Assembly: GCA_010909165.1 (NCBI GenBank)
Contig: VJWM01000196.1
Location: forward strand, 310,001-374,000
Origin: Anthoceros angustus
Taxonomy: Eukaryota > Streptophyta > Anthocerotopsida > Anthocerotales > Anthocerotaceae
DNA: 64,000 nt
Reading direction: 5' to 3'
A program made the translations under genes and the position numbers. The notes beneath the pieces were generated by a model that searched no databases, was not told where the DNA came from, and saw nothing but the letters and a program-made list of their open reading frames with translations. Shown piece by piece: positions 34,901-46,714 of the stretch (position 1 is its first letter; the number at the start of each line of letters is the position of its first letter).

Positions 34901-35776
34901 AGTTCACGTGGAGCCTGTCTCGTTGCTTGAAGCATGCATGTCACTCGTGTCAGATGTCTCCCTCCACTCAGCATTTGGCTTGGTAATATTCGCAAGGACA
35001 GGAAGGGGCGACCGGTTTGGTGGTGCTCAGTGGTGGATGCATCATGCACACTCCTCTTATCTGCTCAGATCGAAGTGCAGCTGTATTTGAAGCACTCAGA
35101 GTCTGGGGCAGGAGAACAGGCGGATCGTGGATTGAGGAGGAAGAAACCGGGCCAAACCAGTGCGACTTGCTGTAATCAGTTAGCTGTTTCAGCCATCGTG
35201 AACAGTTACACGACCACGGGGTGCAGTGTTACTAGCATTAGTACGAGGTACATATGTAGGTAGGCAGTTTTGGTATTTTGGGAAAGAACCAGGACGAGCT
35301 GCCTAATAGGGAGATAGTTTTTACCGGTGGAAAGATGAAAACAGATAATATCATGGAGTGTTGTAATAGGGTGTACTAGCATAGGTAGGTAGGTACTTAG
35401 AATGACAACTAGGCCAAGCGTAAAACCTTCCCAATTCTTTTAGGAGTATAAGATTTTAGCTTAATTTTAAGCTTAAGATTTTTAGTTTAATCTTAAACTA
35501 GTTTCAACAATTTCTATCCTCCTATCTTCTTCTTCTTCAGTTTATGTTATAAGTCTCTTATGAGAGAAGCATTGGACTGGACAATCAAGTTTAGGTTGCC
35601 AAGGGATTTTGTTTGTATACTTGCCATTAATTTCATGGAAATATTATCATAATGATGCACTGGTACACTAGTATTCTCTTAGGTAGCCTTGGGTGGAAGA
35701 ACCCACATGAGGAAGTCAGGAGTATCCTACAAAGGAATAACATATTTTTTTAGTAGTCGTTTATTGCTACAAGAGT
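34901..35776. other. Gene-poor stretch upstream of the coiled-coil gene
   Basis: A short minus-strand reading (NITKPNAEWRETSDTSD near 34970) could be a further exon of the coiled-coil gene. Beyond 35050 nothing coding was recognised. Composition turns AT-rich from about 35280. Confidence 0.3.
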
Positions 35777-35870
35777 TTGGACCATTTCTCGATTTTGAGT
35801 GTCATCTTTGCGCAAGGGCCATGCTAATCCTCTTTGCATCGTTCCAATTTTATCAGATACCCCGAAGGAC
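35777..35870 (-). pseudogene. U6 spliceosomal snRNA pseudogene
   Basis: The minus strand from 35870 starts GTCCTTCGGGG, then TGATAAAATTGGAACGAT, GATTAGCATGGCCCTTGCGC, and ends AATCGAGAAATGGTCCAAA. This covers nearly all of U6 (about 100 nt). The essential ACAGAGA box reads GCAAAGA, several further transitions are present, and the run of T expected as the pol III terminator after TCCAAA is replaced by CTCTTG. No plant U6 promoter (USE plus TATA at fixed spacing) was found upstream. These point to a dead copy rather than an expressed gene. Confidence 0.85.
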
Positions 35871-36772
35871 TTTTTTTTTCCAATAATCGGATATTCATGC
35901 AAAGAATACACGTTTGCACTATGGATTTAACCTAGAACTTTTGATGTCATAGGCCAGGATCAATCTCCAGAACTTCTGATATAGTAGGCTAGGATCTTAT
36001 CCATTGATCCATGGCAAGATCAGTAGTAAGAACAACATTTTTTGTGTACCACAGGTATGTTGGGACATAACGCCCCACCTCACTATAACCTTCAAGGTCT
36101 CCCTAAGAGTATGCTTCATGGGTCTATCCTAGCTCTCTGTATTCAATAAAGAATTCTCCACCTATATCTTTTGCTATGCCTCCCAAATCACCCCTATTTC
36201 AAAATTTGGTCAATAAATCGAATTCATTTATCAAGTGATCCCTACGACTAATAATTTCAGTACTTTTCAATATTATTTGATGATTGATTTGTATTAAAAA
36301 GAGGCTCCTCAAAACAGTGAGAGCTTCTCAAGCCAAGAGGATGAGAGCGATGATGAGGAGAGAGTGGGCACCCTGGCTGATCTCTCTCTAACATTAGAGT
36401 CCAAGTTGTGTGCAACTTCTGTTTATGTGTCAGCTCACTAACAATAGCCTATATGATCAGCCCAAACACATATCACGAACAAGCTTATAATCTTCAGCGA
36501 GTTTGAAGAGGAGGTCAAACTCACATATGATCCCATAACACCAACCTCCCAAAGATCATGTTGGTTGTCAATTATGTTGTCATCACATCTTGGTTAAGGG
36601 CTTTCCAATCACTTTCTTTTCAATTTTGGTTGTAGGCTAGGAATAATAAAGTAGTAATTTGGAAAAAGGCGGAAAAAAACTCATTAGAAGAATGAATAGC
36701 AAATCTTATGGGTTGAATATAACCTCTATGGAAAAATTATTATCTTTTTAAAATATTTAATTTAGATATATA
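35871..36772. other. AT-rich stretch without recognised genes
   Basis: No open frame or RNA gene was recognised. Runs of A and T and scattered short repeats only. Confidence 0.4.
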
Positions 36773-37012
36773 TCTTTTAGTACCTAATGTAAAAGGTTGC
36801 ACACTCTCCTTTTTAGTACAGTACCTAATAATTTAAAAGGTTGCACGCTCTCCTGTTTAGTACCTAATAATTGAATATGTTGCACCATCTCCTTTTTAGT
36901 ACCTAGTAATTAAATAGGTTGCACACTCTCCTTTTTAGTACCCAATAATTTAATAGGTTGCACACCCTGTTTTTTAGTACCTAATAATTTAATAGGTTAC
37001 ATGCTCTCTAGC
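36773..37012. repeat. Minisatellite of about 40-45 bp units
   Basis: About six imperfect direct units share the core ttttagtacctaataattt followed by aggttgcacactctcct. The array ends at the stop codon of the minus-strand lectin-like ORF. Confidence 0.85.
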
Positions 37013-37523
37013 GAAAATAATGACAACAAAAATCTTCATTTGTCCATATGGATCTATCTTCAGAAGCTGAGCTTCCATTCACATGCTGGTATATACGTAA
37101 ACGTCCATCAAATGTTAGTCGCAAAAAGAAGCTTGTCAACTGGTAAGTAGAAATTATTTTTGGATTGATGGACCAAATCTTTTTTGGTGATAGAGGATGT
37201 AAGGTATTTGTATATAATATGACACTACCAGTTGATTCCATACGAAGAAAAGTACTAGTGCACAAGCTGGGTTCATATTTTTCACTAGTGCTTCCAACCC
37301 AGAGTATTTGTGAACTTGAAAGATCACCAACATCTTGCCTACTTACTACCATCTCACATTTATCATTAATATACATATAATAAAGACTCTCTATAAGAAA
37401 ATCAGTATTCTCTAAACCAAAAGCTCTTAAAATTTCTCCTTGTGCTAATGTATTTTTTCCAAGGACCATAAAAATTCTAGTGCTAAATATCAATAAGGTG
37501 CATATGCAAGATAGAATAGCCAT
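37008..37523 (-). CDS. Secreted bulb-type (mannose-binding) lectin-like protein
   Basis: A single uninterrupted 171-residue frame. Residues 1-21 (ILSCICTLLIFSTRIFMVLG) form a signal peptide. The rest follows the three-repeat pattern of bulb-type lectins: NTLAQGEIL at the start; then INDKCEMVVSR, MESTGSVILYT and LTFDGRLRIY, each at the place of a QxDxNxVxY sugar-binding motif; with the intervening ILWVGST and KIWSINP matching the usual WxSNT strands. Two cysteines (KCEM and SLCTS) match the conserved disulfide positions. The first two sugar motifs are degenerate, so mannose binding is doubtful. It sits in AT-rich DNA with no intron. Whether it is expressed cannot be told; a family decoy or recent pseudogene is possible. 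Confidence 0.55.
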   Translation of the reverse strand: MAILSCICTLLIFSTRIFMVLGKNTLAQGEILRAFGLENTDFLIESLYYMYINDKCEMVVSRQDVGDLSSSQILWVGSTSEKYEPSLCTSTFLRMESTGSVILYTNTLHPLSPKKIWSINPKIISTYQLTSFFLRLTFDGRLRIYQHVNGSSASEDRSIWTNEDFCCHYFR

Positions 37524-39639
37524 GGAATTATGTGGAGAATTTTGATTCTAAATATTTAAGAAAAACCTATCAATATCCATTAGTTTAATTATATTTGGTA
37601 AACAAAGATTCCTTTTTGCAAGATGCTTGACTTGAATTACAATAAATTCCATGTAAATGATATTCCATCCATTTGTCAAGCACTATTGCCCCTTTGAGCT
37701 CACACTAGAAAGTTCAGCTAGGTCGAGAGACAAAAAAACCAAACCAAACGAAGCTCATTCTTTTTGGATATTAAGGATACATTGTATTATGTATTAATTA
37801 TTTTTAGAATAAAAAGGATGATCGACTTATCAATTAACATTATGTACATTTTGAATGCTTATAGGAGAAAATGAAACTTTTATTTAGAATGGAAAAATAT
37901 TTTACCCGACCAAATGGATATCATTATTATTATTATTTATAAGTGGAGGGACTCTCGCGCTTCCAAACTCACCCGGTCATCTTGTCCTCTTTCAATCCTT
38001 GTGTCATGCCAGATTAGGACTCGTGAATCTACAGAGAATGAAAAATAGGTTAGCCACAAATGCTGCTAGACAGGGTTACAAGAGCTTGGGAGTATGAAAC
38101 ATGAGTGGTATGTTATCATTGCACCAAAAGAACTTCAAGTCAAGGACCCTCGAGGTGACTCATTGCTGGGATGGAGATCCCGTTCATGCTTGGTGTCTCA
38201 ATTCAATTTCAATGGATCGATACTGTGATGAGGATCCTACTCTATTTACTTATCTTGTAAAAACGGTTAAAGGTCCCTAGCATGCGATCTAGCCTTGAAG
38301 GCTAGATGGCTAGACCATCTTTTTTAGTCAATTGAGATCTATGTCTGCGAGATTTTCTTTCAGTATTCAATTGAGGACTTTGGCATAGGTACGTATGCCT
38401 GCTCTCTCAGCAAATGCCATTGGGCTCTATTTCCTAAGGGACCAAGAGCGGGCCATTTAAAAGATCAATTCTTGGATATCTCTATTTCATGCTAGTTATG
38501 GATGACTTTACCAAATTTACTAGTAAATAAATCACTAAAACATAAGTGACAAGCATTGTCTAGTTTTGAAGAATGCAAGACATATATAGAGATCAAAGAG
38601 AACTCATGGAGGATGAGAATATAGTTTCAATAAGTTTCATGTACTTTGCAAAACATCCTGCCGGCTCGGATAGACGAGTCTTATAAGTCCACAGCTTTTA
38701 ACCGACTAGCGATACCGCTGGCGAAAGAAGCATGTCGTGAAAGGGAATCACAGGGAGAGTGCAAAGCAAAACAAATGGATAGACTAAGCTACACTCTTAA
38801 CGGTATGAGCTGTAGGCCAAAGACAAGAAAGGAAGTGGAGGAGGCTTGACTGCATGTGAAGGCATAGATCACTTGAAGAAAGGGATGTTGAAGTTACTGA
38901 CTATGTGAATGTCGTTGAGGAGGAGTGGTGGGATGATTTCTGGAAGGATCAAGAGGAGATCGCAACTATTGTCGACCATAACATCGGGCTTGTTCTGAAA
39001 AACCCGTGGACGTGGTACAATAGGGCAGCAGCAGAAGCAAATGTGCCTCCCTTGCAGGTTCCGGAGGCACACATTACCACAGCGGGACATATACATGGGA
39101 GCATATTAGAGCGTTGAACGACGTGAAGAGGAAGTGGAGAGGATGAATGGTGACATGATGGAGATTAAAAAAGGTATGTTCATAGTAATTCCTTGTGAGG
39201 GCGACACTCACAACAGGGCATTATGGGTTGCCAAGGTTGTGGATATCCACCCCTCTTATCCTGCGTTATGCGAGGTGGTCATACAATGGAACCCCTTTTC
39301 TGGAAGTGCATAGATTCAAGTTTGTGGGTGGGCAAGGACGTCACGACATACATAAATAAGCCACAATTAGTACAGCCCACGTCTTCATAAGTTCTTGCTT
39401 ATCTGCACTTTGTTATGGCATGGGTCTCCATTCCCTTGAAATCATGTATTGTATCGGTGTGCAAACCATTCTTTCCCAACCGTGATCCATGGATCCTGAT
39501 TTTTACATGTATTACACCCTAATTTTGGGATATTTTCTGCTGTCTATATAGATTAAAACCGATTTGATACCCACTACAAACCCCGTTTCGCCTATATTAC
39601 CCTACGAAGCCGCTTGATGTATATTCAGCTGCTTCAAAT
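37524..39639. other. Gene-poor stretch before element C
   Basis: Mostly AT-rich, no confirmed gene. At 38905-39117 and 39160-39310 there are short protein-like plus-strand readings (NVVEEEWWDDFWKDQEEIAT; MEIKKGMFIVIPCEGDTH..WVAKVVDI) that look like remnants of a transposon-encoded protein, but no family could be assigned. Confidence 0.3.
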
Positions 39640-41830
39640 ATTATGATGTTAGAGGCCAAAGCCCGAGCTCGTCACCCGAACCTGCATGAACCAGACAAAG
39701 ACCCATTCAAGACATAAAGGGGACCCGGCACAACCGGTATCAATGCTCAGCTAGTGAAAGAGTTGACCGAATTGCGTGCGTCTGTGCAGCGCTTGAAGAT
39801 GGATGCTGAGAAATCCGAGTCCTCAGAGCAACCCAGGAAGCCCAGAGAGCCTTGCAAGAAGTGCAGAGCGCATAAGCACACCATTGGCTATTGCATCAAG
39901 GGCCCCTGTAGCCACTGCGGCGGCAACGGCCACTTAGAGTGGCGCTGTGCCAAGGTACCACCTCGCGAACCACGGCTTTGGGATATGAGGAGGAGCCTTA
40001 GGTCTCACACCCAACAAATGCAACCGTGGGAAGGACCTCTTACCACAATTCCGGAAGAGAAGCCCCGAGATTCCCATTCCTCTGACGAAGTTGACGGCAG
40101 GAAGTCAAAGAATAAAAAACGAGAGGATATCGTGACACCCCCAGATGTGATTACGCAAGATGCAGCCAGAGTGCCTCGGAAAGGAAAGGCCAGAAAACGC
40201 AATCCAGAGGCCATGCGTGTCATAGCCGACTCAACAAACCATCCAGTTGGCTGGCTCAGGAAGAATGAATCTCCTGCTGTTATGGCATGGGTGAACGGCT
40301 ACGAAGTGAAGAACGTTATGGTGGATGGGGGCTCATCAACAAACCTCATTAATGTGACCTATCTGGGGTCATTGGGCTTGGCATCTGCAAAGAAACTGGC
40401 ATGCTCCAAGATCTTTCTCGATGCTTCTAACTCCCAGCTGCTACTGATTGGGGTCCTCGAAAACGTTAAGGTGGTGGCACATGGTATCAAGGTACGAATG
40501 GGTTTCACCGTTGTCGAGTTACCAGAAACTGCTTATGGCTTCATCTTTGGCCAGACACGGCTGGAGCTCATCCATGGCAGTCATCACTGGGACACCGGCA
40601 TCTTGGAAATTGGCCCTACTAACCACAGAGTCCAGATCAAGGCATTGGATCCAGAGCCGGAGGAGGACATCACAGACAAGAGTGATGAAGAAGAAAATTT
40701 TGGAGAAGAACACTCGAGTACGAAGCCATCTTCCGAGACTGAAGTCTATGAGATCAGCGAGTTGGAATGGGAAGTTGATCCCAGTAATGATTCACTTAGC
40801 AGCGATGTTGAAGCCATGCATGCTTTCTCTGTCCGTCTTGCCCATGACCAGCTGAAACCAAGTTTCAGAGTGAAACATCCTGCGATCCAAACCTTGGTCT
40901 TCCCTGGCGAAGGAGGTGAGGAGAAAGCCAAATTTGGGGCTCAAGTACAAGGTGAGGAGCTTAAGACATACAAAGGGTTGTTCTCAAAGTACCAGCATCT
41001 GTTCTTCATTGGACACGATGAAATGCCAGCCACCAACTTAAGGAAGTTTAGCATCGATGTACCTCCTAACACCATACTGAAAGTACAGAAGTTGAGGAGG
41101 TTGTCACCTCATCATATGGCTGAGGTGAAGGCCGAAGTGCAGAGGCTTCTTAATGCAGGGTGTATTGTGCCAGTACACAGAGTGGGTGTCCCCAATCGTG
41201 ATCAGCATGAAGAAGAACGGGAAGATTCGAATGTGTGTCGATTTCAGAGCGTTGAATCGGGCTACTCGGAAGGACAAGTTTCCACGCCCTGTCACTGACA
41301 AAATCCTCGACCAGGTTGCCGGGAACGAGTGTTACTCATTCTGTGATGGGTACTCAGGCTTTCACCAGGTAGCAATGGATGATCGGGAATCAGCCAAAAA
41401 CCGCTTTCGTCACACCATGGGGTGTATTTATGTACCGGGTAATGCCGTTTGGCTTATGCAGTGCCCCAGCATGCTTTCAGGGTGTGATGTAGGAGGCATT
41501 AGGAAGCCCCATCGGCAGGATCTTGCGTCTCTTCCTCGATGACTTTGCAGTATGGGGTCACGAAAAGAGCACCCCGCACATCTGGAGGGAGTGTTCACCA
41601 GGCTTTTCATAGCCAACATCGGCCTGAACCCGGTGAAATCCGTGTTTGTGGTCTCAGAGGGCGAGTTGCTCGGGATTATGGTAAACAAGTGGGGCATTCA
41701 TGCAGAGCCAGGGAAGGTCCACAAGTTTGTTCACAGGCCGATGCCTATAACTTGCAAGGAGTTTCGTTCTTTTGTGCAAGCTGCAAGTTATTACCGTAGG
41801 TTGATTCCCAACTTCACTGATGCCGCGGAA
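39640..41830 (+). pseudogene. Element C: Ty3/gypsy gag-protease-RT fragment
   Basis: A 514-codon frame (39754-41298) carries a coiled leader, two zinc knuckles (CKKCRAHKHTIGYC and CSHCGGNGHLEWRC), a spacer, a retropepsin-like domain with the active-site text VMVDGGSSTNLI, an acidic spacer, and the start of RT (IDVPPNTILKVQKLRRLSPH..). RT then shifts frame near 41150: WVSPIVISMKKNGKIRMCVD, FRALNRATRKDKFP, and [15 protein letters not shown]. The YxDD box (FLDDF, 41533) follows in another frame, then the thumb YYRRLIPNF near 41790. Sequence homology ends at about 41830. No LTR was recognised. Two or more frameshifts make it nonfunctional. Confidence 0.85.
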
Positions 41831-42766
41831 TGGGGATTTCTAGAAGAAACTTATACGAGGATGGCGCTACCTTCTGCAAAGCTGGGCCCATGGCAAGATA
41901 GCTTAAGAATAGCTAAGAATAGGACTCTGAGAAGCCGCCAGCAAATATTAATGAGTCCTAGGGAGATGAGCTGCTTGAGGACTATAAGAGATTCCTCAAC
42001 CTCTATAACAACAGGCCTTCCAATACAGCAGGGTATGGCCCTTAGCATCCAAACTCCATTCTCTTGCACGGTTTCTTTATGCTAACGGGCAGAGCTGAGG
42101 AACGAGAAGGAGGCCCCTTTCCCCCTTCTCGATCCTCATTACTGTTGTACCTCACCGGAGGGTGTGGCTGGAAGAAAATCGTTTTCTAACATTCTGTTGC
42201 TATGAGACTTTTGTGTTGTGCACTTGCCGTTACTGCTGACTTGTGGTTGAGCATCTGCACAGCCTTTTTTTTTTTTTCATTGTTCGTTGAATACTGTTGT
42301 AAGACAATTATCTTCGGAAGACTGCAGCCAACCCAAACCGTCATTCCCCACGTTCAACAAGCAGCTTGAAGCCTGTCAAACTGACGGACACCGAGTCCCC
42401 GTTAACTCTATTCCGTATGTGTGTGCGCACCAGCTAACATCAGTGTGCGCACCAGCTAACATCAGTGTGTGCACCAGCTAACATCAGTGTGTGCACCAGC
42501 TAACATCGTGGCCTGCAGAGCACCCCACCTACCTCTACTGCTACCCACGTTCTAACAGATACCCACTAACTTTCCTGGTAGACTAAGCTAGCCAGATGTA
42601 AGTGAGATTACACCCTCTAATTGGAGAGAAAAGATCAGAGGCCGAAAAATACAATAAAAGAAAAAGAAAAGCACTTTAAAGACCAATGCAATCTGGCACA
42701 TACGTTGCACTAAACATAAACAGTCCCACACATTCATTCCACCCAACGAGTGCCAACTACTAACTA
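41831..42766. other. Stretch between element C and GET3D
   Basis: No gene was recognised. Contains a T-run near 42266 and the 22 bp minisatellite listed separately. The part nearest 42767 is presumably the 3' UTR of GET3D. Confidence 0.35.
42419..42507. repeat. 22 bp tandem repeat, four copies
   Basis: Four direct copies of gtgtgcgcaccagctaacat plus two bases; the last two have gtgtgtgc in place of gtgtgcgc. Confidence 0.9.
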
Positions 42767-44721
42767 CTAACGGCTTTTGATGGTAACAACAAGGGTTTTG
42801 TCAAGGAACTTGGCCCCGGCGACCTTGCCGCGAATATCAGGGGGAAGTAAAATGATGCGCCGCTGATCCCCTGCTTCCACCAGCAGTTCTGATCCTCCCC
42901 GCCACTGCACGGCCAGAAGGCAACATGTAAGAGCCTGTTTGAGTACAGAAAGCATGAGCATTCGCTTGGCACGAAGGGGAAGACCTGAGACAGCTTCACT
43001 TCGGACTTGTGAAAACCAGGCAGGAACAACGTCACTGTACGGGAAGATTTGTCAAACACCACAGGCTGAGGAGCCCGGTTAGACTGGGCCCCTCCATCCA
43101 GCAAACTTCTTGCTTCCTTGTTGATGCCGCCCACAGCTTTTTCCCATTCAGGAAAAGCTGTGGAGATGTTTGGGAGCTCCGAGACACCCAGAGGTGCAAA
43201 CTTCTCTTTGGCATCACTTGACAAAGCCAATGAGGAGTGCAATACGCCTGCTACATAAATCCCAGCTTGCATTGCACATCCCCAGTAGCGGAGAGCAGCT
43301 TCAACTGTGAGGGGATTTCGGGGGTCGATCACGAGAAAGCAAGTGAACTTGTTTGGATCCGAGTAAGCTTCCACTACTTTCTGCATTCATTGTTGACAAA
43401 CACATGAGTAGCCGACGGAAATGTGAGTAGGTAATAGGCAGGATTCAGGATGCACGAAGGGAAACCCACCCCTAGAAGACGATCTGCTGCATTCCAGATT
43501 TCTGCAGTCGATCTGCTGCCTGCTGTGTCCGGAAAGAAGGCTGACTCTACCAGCCGTAGCACGGAAGGCAACGCAACTCTGCCTGCATCTGTTTTCTCAG
43601 CGACACTGCGAGCCAGCCTCAAGTAGTATCTGCAAATGTCATGAATAAGATCAGAGTCACAGAAAACCTAATGCCCAAGTCTGGCAGTCGGCAGACCTGT
43701 GCATGATGACATCGGTAAGCTCTACAAAACGCTCACCTGGCCTTGTCTGCCACACCAAACATACGGAAGATGTCCTCACTGCTAGCTCCATCGTAGACAA
43801 TAATATCGTAACTGTGAGCTTCTGACTTGCCAGCTACTTTGAACAGCCCACCGGCAAATTCTGTGAGCCGTTCCAGAGCACCGAGAGCCAAATAAGGATC
43901 CATGCCTGGAATCACACTCAGCTCTTCACCAACCACCTACAGTGCACATTCCGGTCAGATCGCACCACACGCACGCTTACAACACAACGAGCAAGAATAC
44001 TACACAAACCTCATCAATAGCCCCTTGGCTGAAGTTGAGCTGGGCATCTGCTTTCTTGACTTGTGCCAGAGGCTCCAGAAGCATCTACTGACACACCACA
44101 TCCCAACATATCAACCCCCATACCCTCCTGCCCAACCAAAGACACACACTCCCAAACCACACCAAGTTCAAAACCAAACCTTGGTCGCCTCCAGCCGCAG
44201 AGCCGTGAGAGACCCACCACAGAGCTGCGTGGGGGCACTCCCTAACTTGTGCCCCAGCAGCAGGTCAGCAGTGGGATCCTGCGATTGCACGACCAAGCAA
44301 GTCCGCAACCCCGTGCTGGCGTAATGCTGCACTGCACAGTCACCATCAATTCCCACAAACCATCACCTCCGCTGCAGTCGCTAAACCTGTCCACACAAAA
44401 ATGCATCGCCACTACATCACTGAACCCATCCCAAAACCATCCACTCTCCAGCCAATCCTTGAGAACCTCGCCTCCAGAACTTACATGAGCAGCCAGCAAG
44501 GCCGCGAGCGTCTTCCCCGCACCCCCCTTCCCCACAAACGTAACAAGCTTGGTAGCCCTGGCCCCATTCCCGCCCTCCCCGCAGCGCACCACAAATGTAC
44601 GGCCTCCCACTCCCCTGCCCTCTCACGCCCCGGCCGCCCGAGACACAGCGCTGCCGCTGCCGTTGCAGCTGCAGGCCATCCTCCAGGAGGCCAGGCAGGA
44701 GAAGGAGGAGGGGGACGCCAT
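42767..44721 (-). CDS. GET3D: GET3D: plastid ArsA/GET3-like P-loop ATPase, with one in-frame stop in the transit peptide
   Basis: Seven exons join in phase on the minus strand: 44721-44485, 44326-44180, 44084-44010, 43936-43737, 43629-43470, 43380-42985 and 42904-42767. Every intron is GT..AG (73 to 158 bp). The total is 450 codons plus a stop, close to the Arabidopsis At1g26090 product, which it follows exon by exon. Exon 1 encodes a transit-like leader ([18 protein letters not shown]) and the deviant P-loop VGKGGAGKT. Later marks are [10 protein letters not shown] (switch region), [38 protein letters not shown] and the C-terminal [19 protein letters not shown]3D is a plastid homologue of the tail-anchored-protein ATPase, restricted to photosynthetic lineages; its client is not settled. 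Odd: codon 33 (44625-44623) is TGA, just before the mature protein, with no later ATG before the P-loop. A CGA-to-TGA change or a sequence error would explain it. Confidence 0.9.
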
Positions 44722-45599
44722 TGCTGTTGCCCGCTTCACGGCTCCGGGATTAGCAGCCGGGCGACAGCAAGCCTCTAGAGGATAGGCGATTGAAATAAGG
44801 AAAAGGAAAATGGAGGAACAATTGTATACAACAAAGAGGTATAGGTAGTGTTAACTACTCCTTCTCTTTTTCTTACATACCACTGATCACTAAAAGTCCT
44901 CTTTAGACAGCTCTTCATTAGTGACTCTAGCATTAATAGTTATCTAGTTAAGGTGAGCTTACGAGATATATAAGGGCTAGAGCAAGGACAAGAAGAATTT
45001 TATTTAAGTCCACTAAGGACGGATTTCCGTCATAAGACGGTACTTAACAACTTGTACTATGGTGTGCCTAAGCTACTTGCACCAAGGGCATCCTCTCCTT
45101 TTAGGCACACCATCTAAGTACCGATCTAAGCGCAAGATGCTTAATAATGACGTTCTTATAAATGTGTGTGTCCATTTGGACAATCATCATCATTCACTTC
45201 ATGATGCGCTGCAAGCCTTATGTTGAAAGAGTTGTGGAGAGCATAGCTAGTGAGCTTGTCGTTGCATGAAGGGTAGTAGCCAATTGGGCGTAGATAGCCA
45301 GACTCAAGTATTTATTCTATGAATAAAGAGTAGCACCTCAAAGAGGTGGCGTGCGAGTCGTCAATTGACGCCGAGCTACTTGGAGCCTAGTGCGGTGTCG
45401 TGAGTTTGAGAGCTCTAAGAGTTGTGCATGAAGTGAATTGGCGAGGTCCTAGACTGCTAGAAAGCCAGCATTTGTCACTTCTTTACTGACTGTTTAGTGT
45501 AGATGAGTAGCCCGACAAGAAGTCACCACCTAAAGATACGGCAGGGCTATCTAGAGATAAATCAGAGGATTGGAAGAAGCAGAAGGTGGAAGCCCTTTA
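44722..45599. other. Stretch between GET3D and the copia fragment
   Basis: The part nearest 44722 is the presumed 5' flank of GET3D. The rest has no recognised gene; 45000-45560 may hold remains of copia 3' sequence. No LTR pair was found. Confidence 0.3.
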
Positions 45600-46695
45600 T
45601 CAAGTTCTCCCATAAGTCTTAAAAGATTTGAGGAATTCTAAGATCATTACCCCCAAGTTGTCTCATGTAGATTTCTTCTTGAAGACGTCCATACAAATAA
45701 GATGTCTTCACATCCATCATATGAAGATGAAAATCATGTTGAGCGGTTAAGGCAAAGACCATTCTAAGGGAGGCAAACTTAGCTACTAGAGCACATGTGG
45801 CATAGGGTAAATAATCTAAACCTGGAATTTGAGTAAACCCTTTGGCCACCAGGCGCGCTTTGTAGCGCTCAATAGAACCATGCCCCTTTCGTTTGATCCT
45901 GACTACCCACTTACTTGTCACATTCTTCCTACCCTTATGAGGTCTGATTAATTCCCATTTTGAATTTTTAACTAAGAAATTGTACTCAAAATCTTCAACT
46001 ACTTTCCACAGGTCCTTTTCGGGTGAGGTGAAAATTTGTTTCAGAGTAAGGGGCTCTTCAAGCTTAACTATGGCTTTATATACAACTTGAAGATAAGGTG
46101 ACTCAGAGGGAATGTGATCATCTAAAGCAGCACGGTATCCTAATGGAGGTTGTCTCTATCTTGCAGGCCTGAAATAGTAGATCATGTTCGCAGGTTGTAC
46201 CTTGAAGCAGGTTGTGCATCTTCTACAGCTTCCACATCTGGGGTTGATTCCTGAGTAGGTGAATCAGGTTCTTCATCATATTGAGGAAGATCAGGTTCAC
46301 CGGAAAACAACTCATCGGGGTCATCCGGTATGTCCTCAAGATGTTGAGGTTCTTATGTGTCCGACGCAGCTTTGTCTGACACAGAAGAATGGGTGCTAAC
46401 TCCTCCTCCTCCTGCAGAATAGGTTCAACCAAAGGAGCACATGAAGCAAGGACGGGGAAGCAGGGACGGGGACAGCAAATTTATGTGATGTAAACTTTCC
46501 ACCGTTGTCGGAATGTAAGGTCTTGAGTTTTTTACCTGTTAATCTCTGTGCCCAAGCCATGTAATCCTTGAAAAAATGATAAGCATTACTCTTGTGTTAG
46601 AGGATATAAGTGAGAACGAAGCGAGAGAAGTCGTTTGTGAAGGTCAAAAAGTATCTACTACCACTGTACGGATATGCATGGTAGGACATCACCCC
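45600..46695 (-). pseudogene. Ty1/copia integrase-RT fragment
   Basis: On the minus strand the order is integrase then RT, diagnostic of copia. Integrase core text near 46670-46490 reads RYFLTFTNDFSRFV, HKSNAYHFFKDYMAWAQRL, then LKTLHSDNGGKFTS (the second catalytic D in HSDNG), with a TAA within it. A proline/glutamate-rich linker follows. RT begins near 45950: TSKWVVRIKRKGHGSIERYK, ARLVAKGFTQIPGLDY, then MDVKTSYLYG and EEIYM. It ends at about 45610 before the catalytic YVDD. There are no LTRs. Confidence 0.85.
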
Positions 46696-46714
46696 TAGCC
46701 TTCAAGAGCAATAT

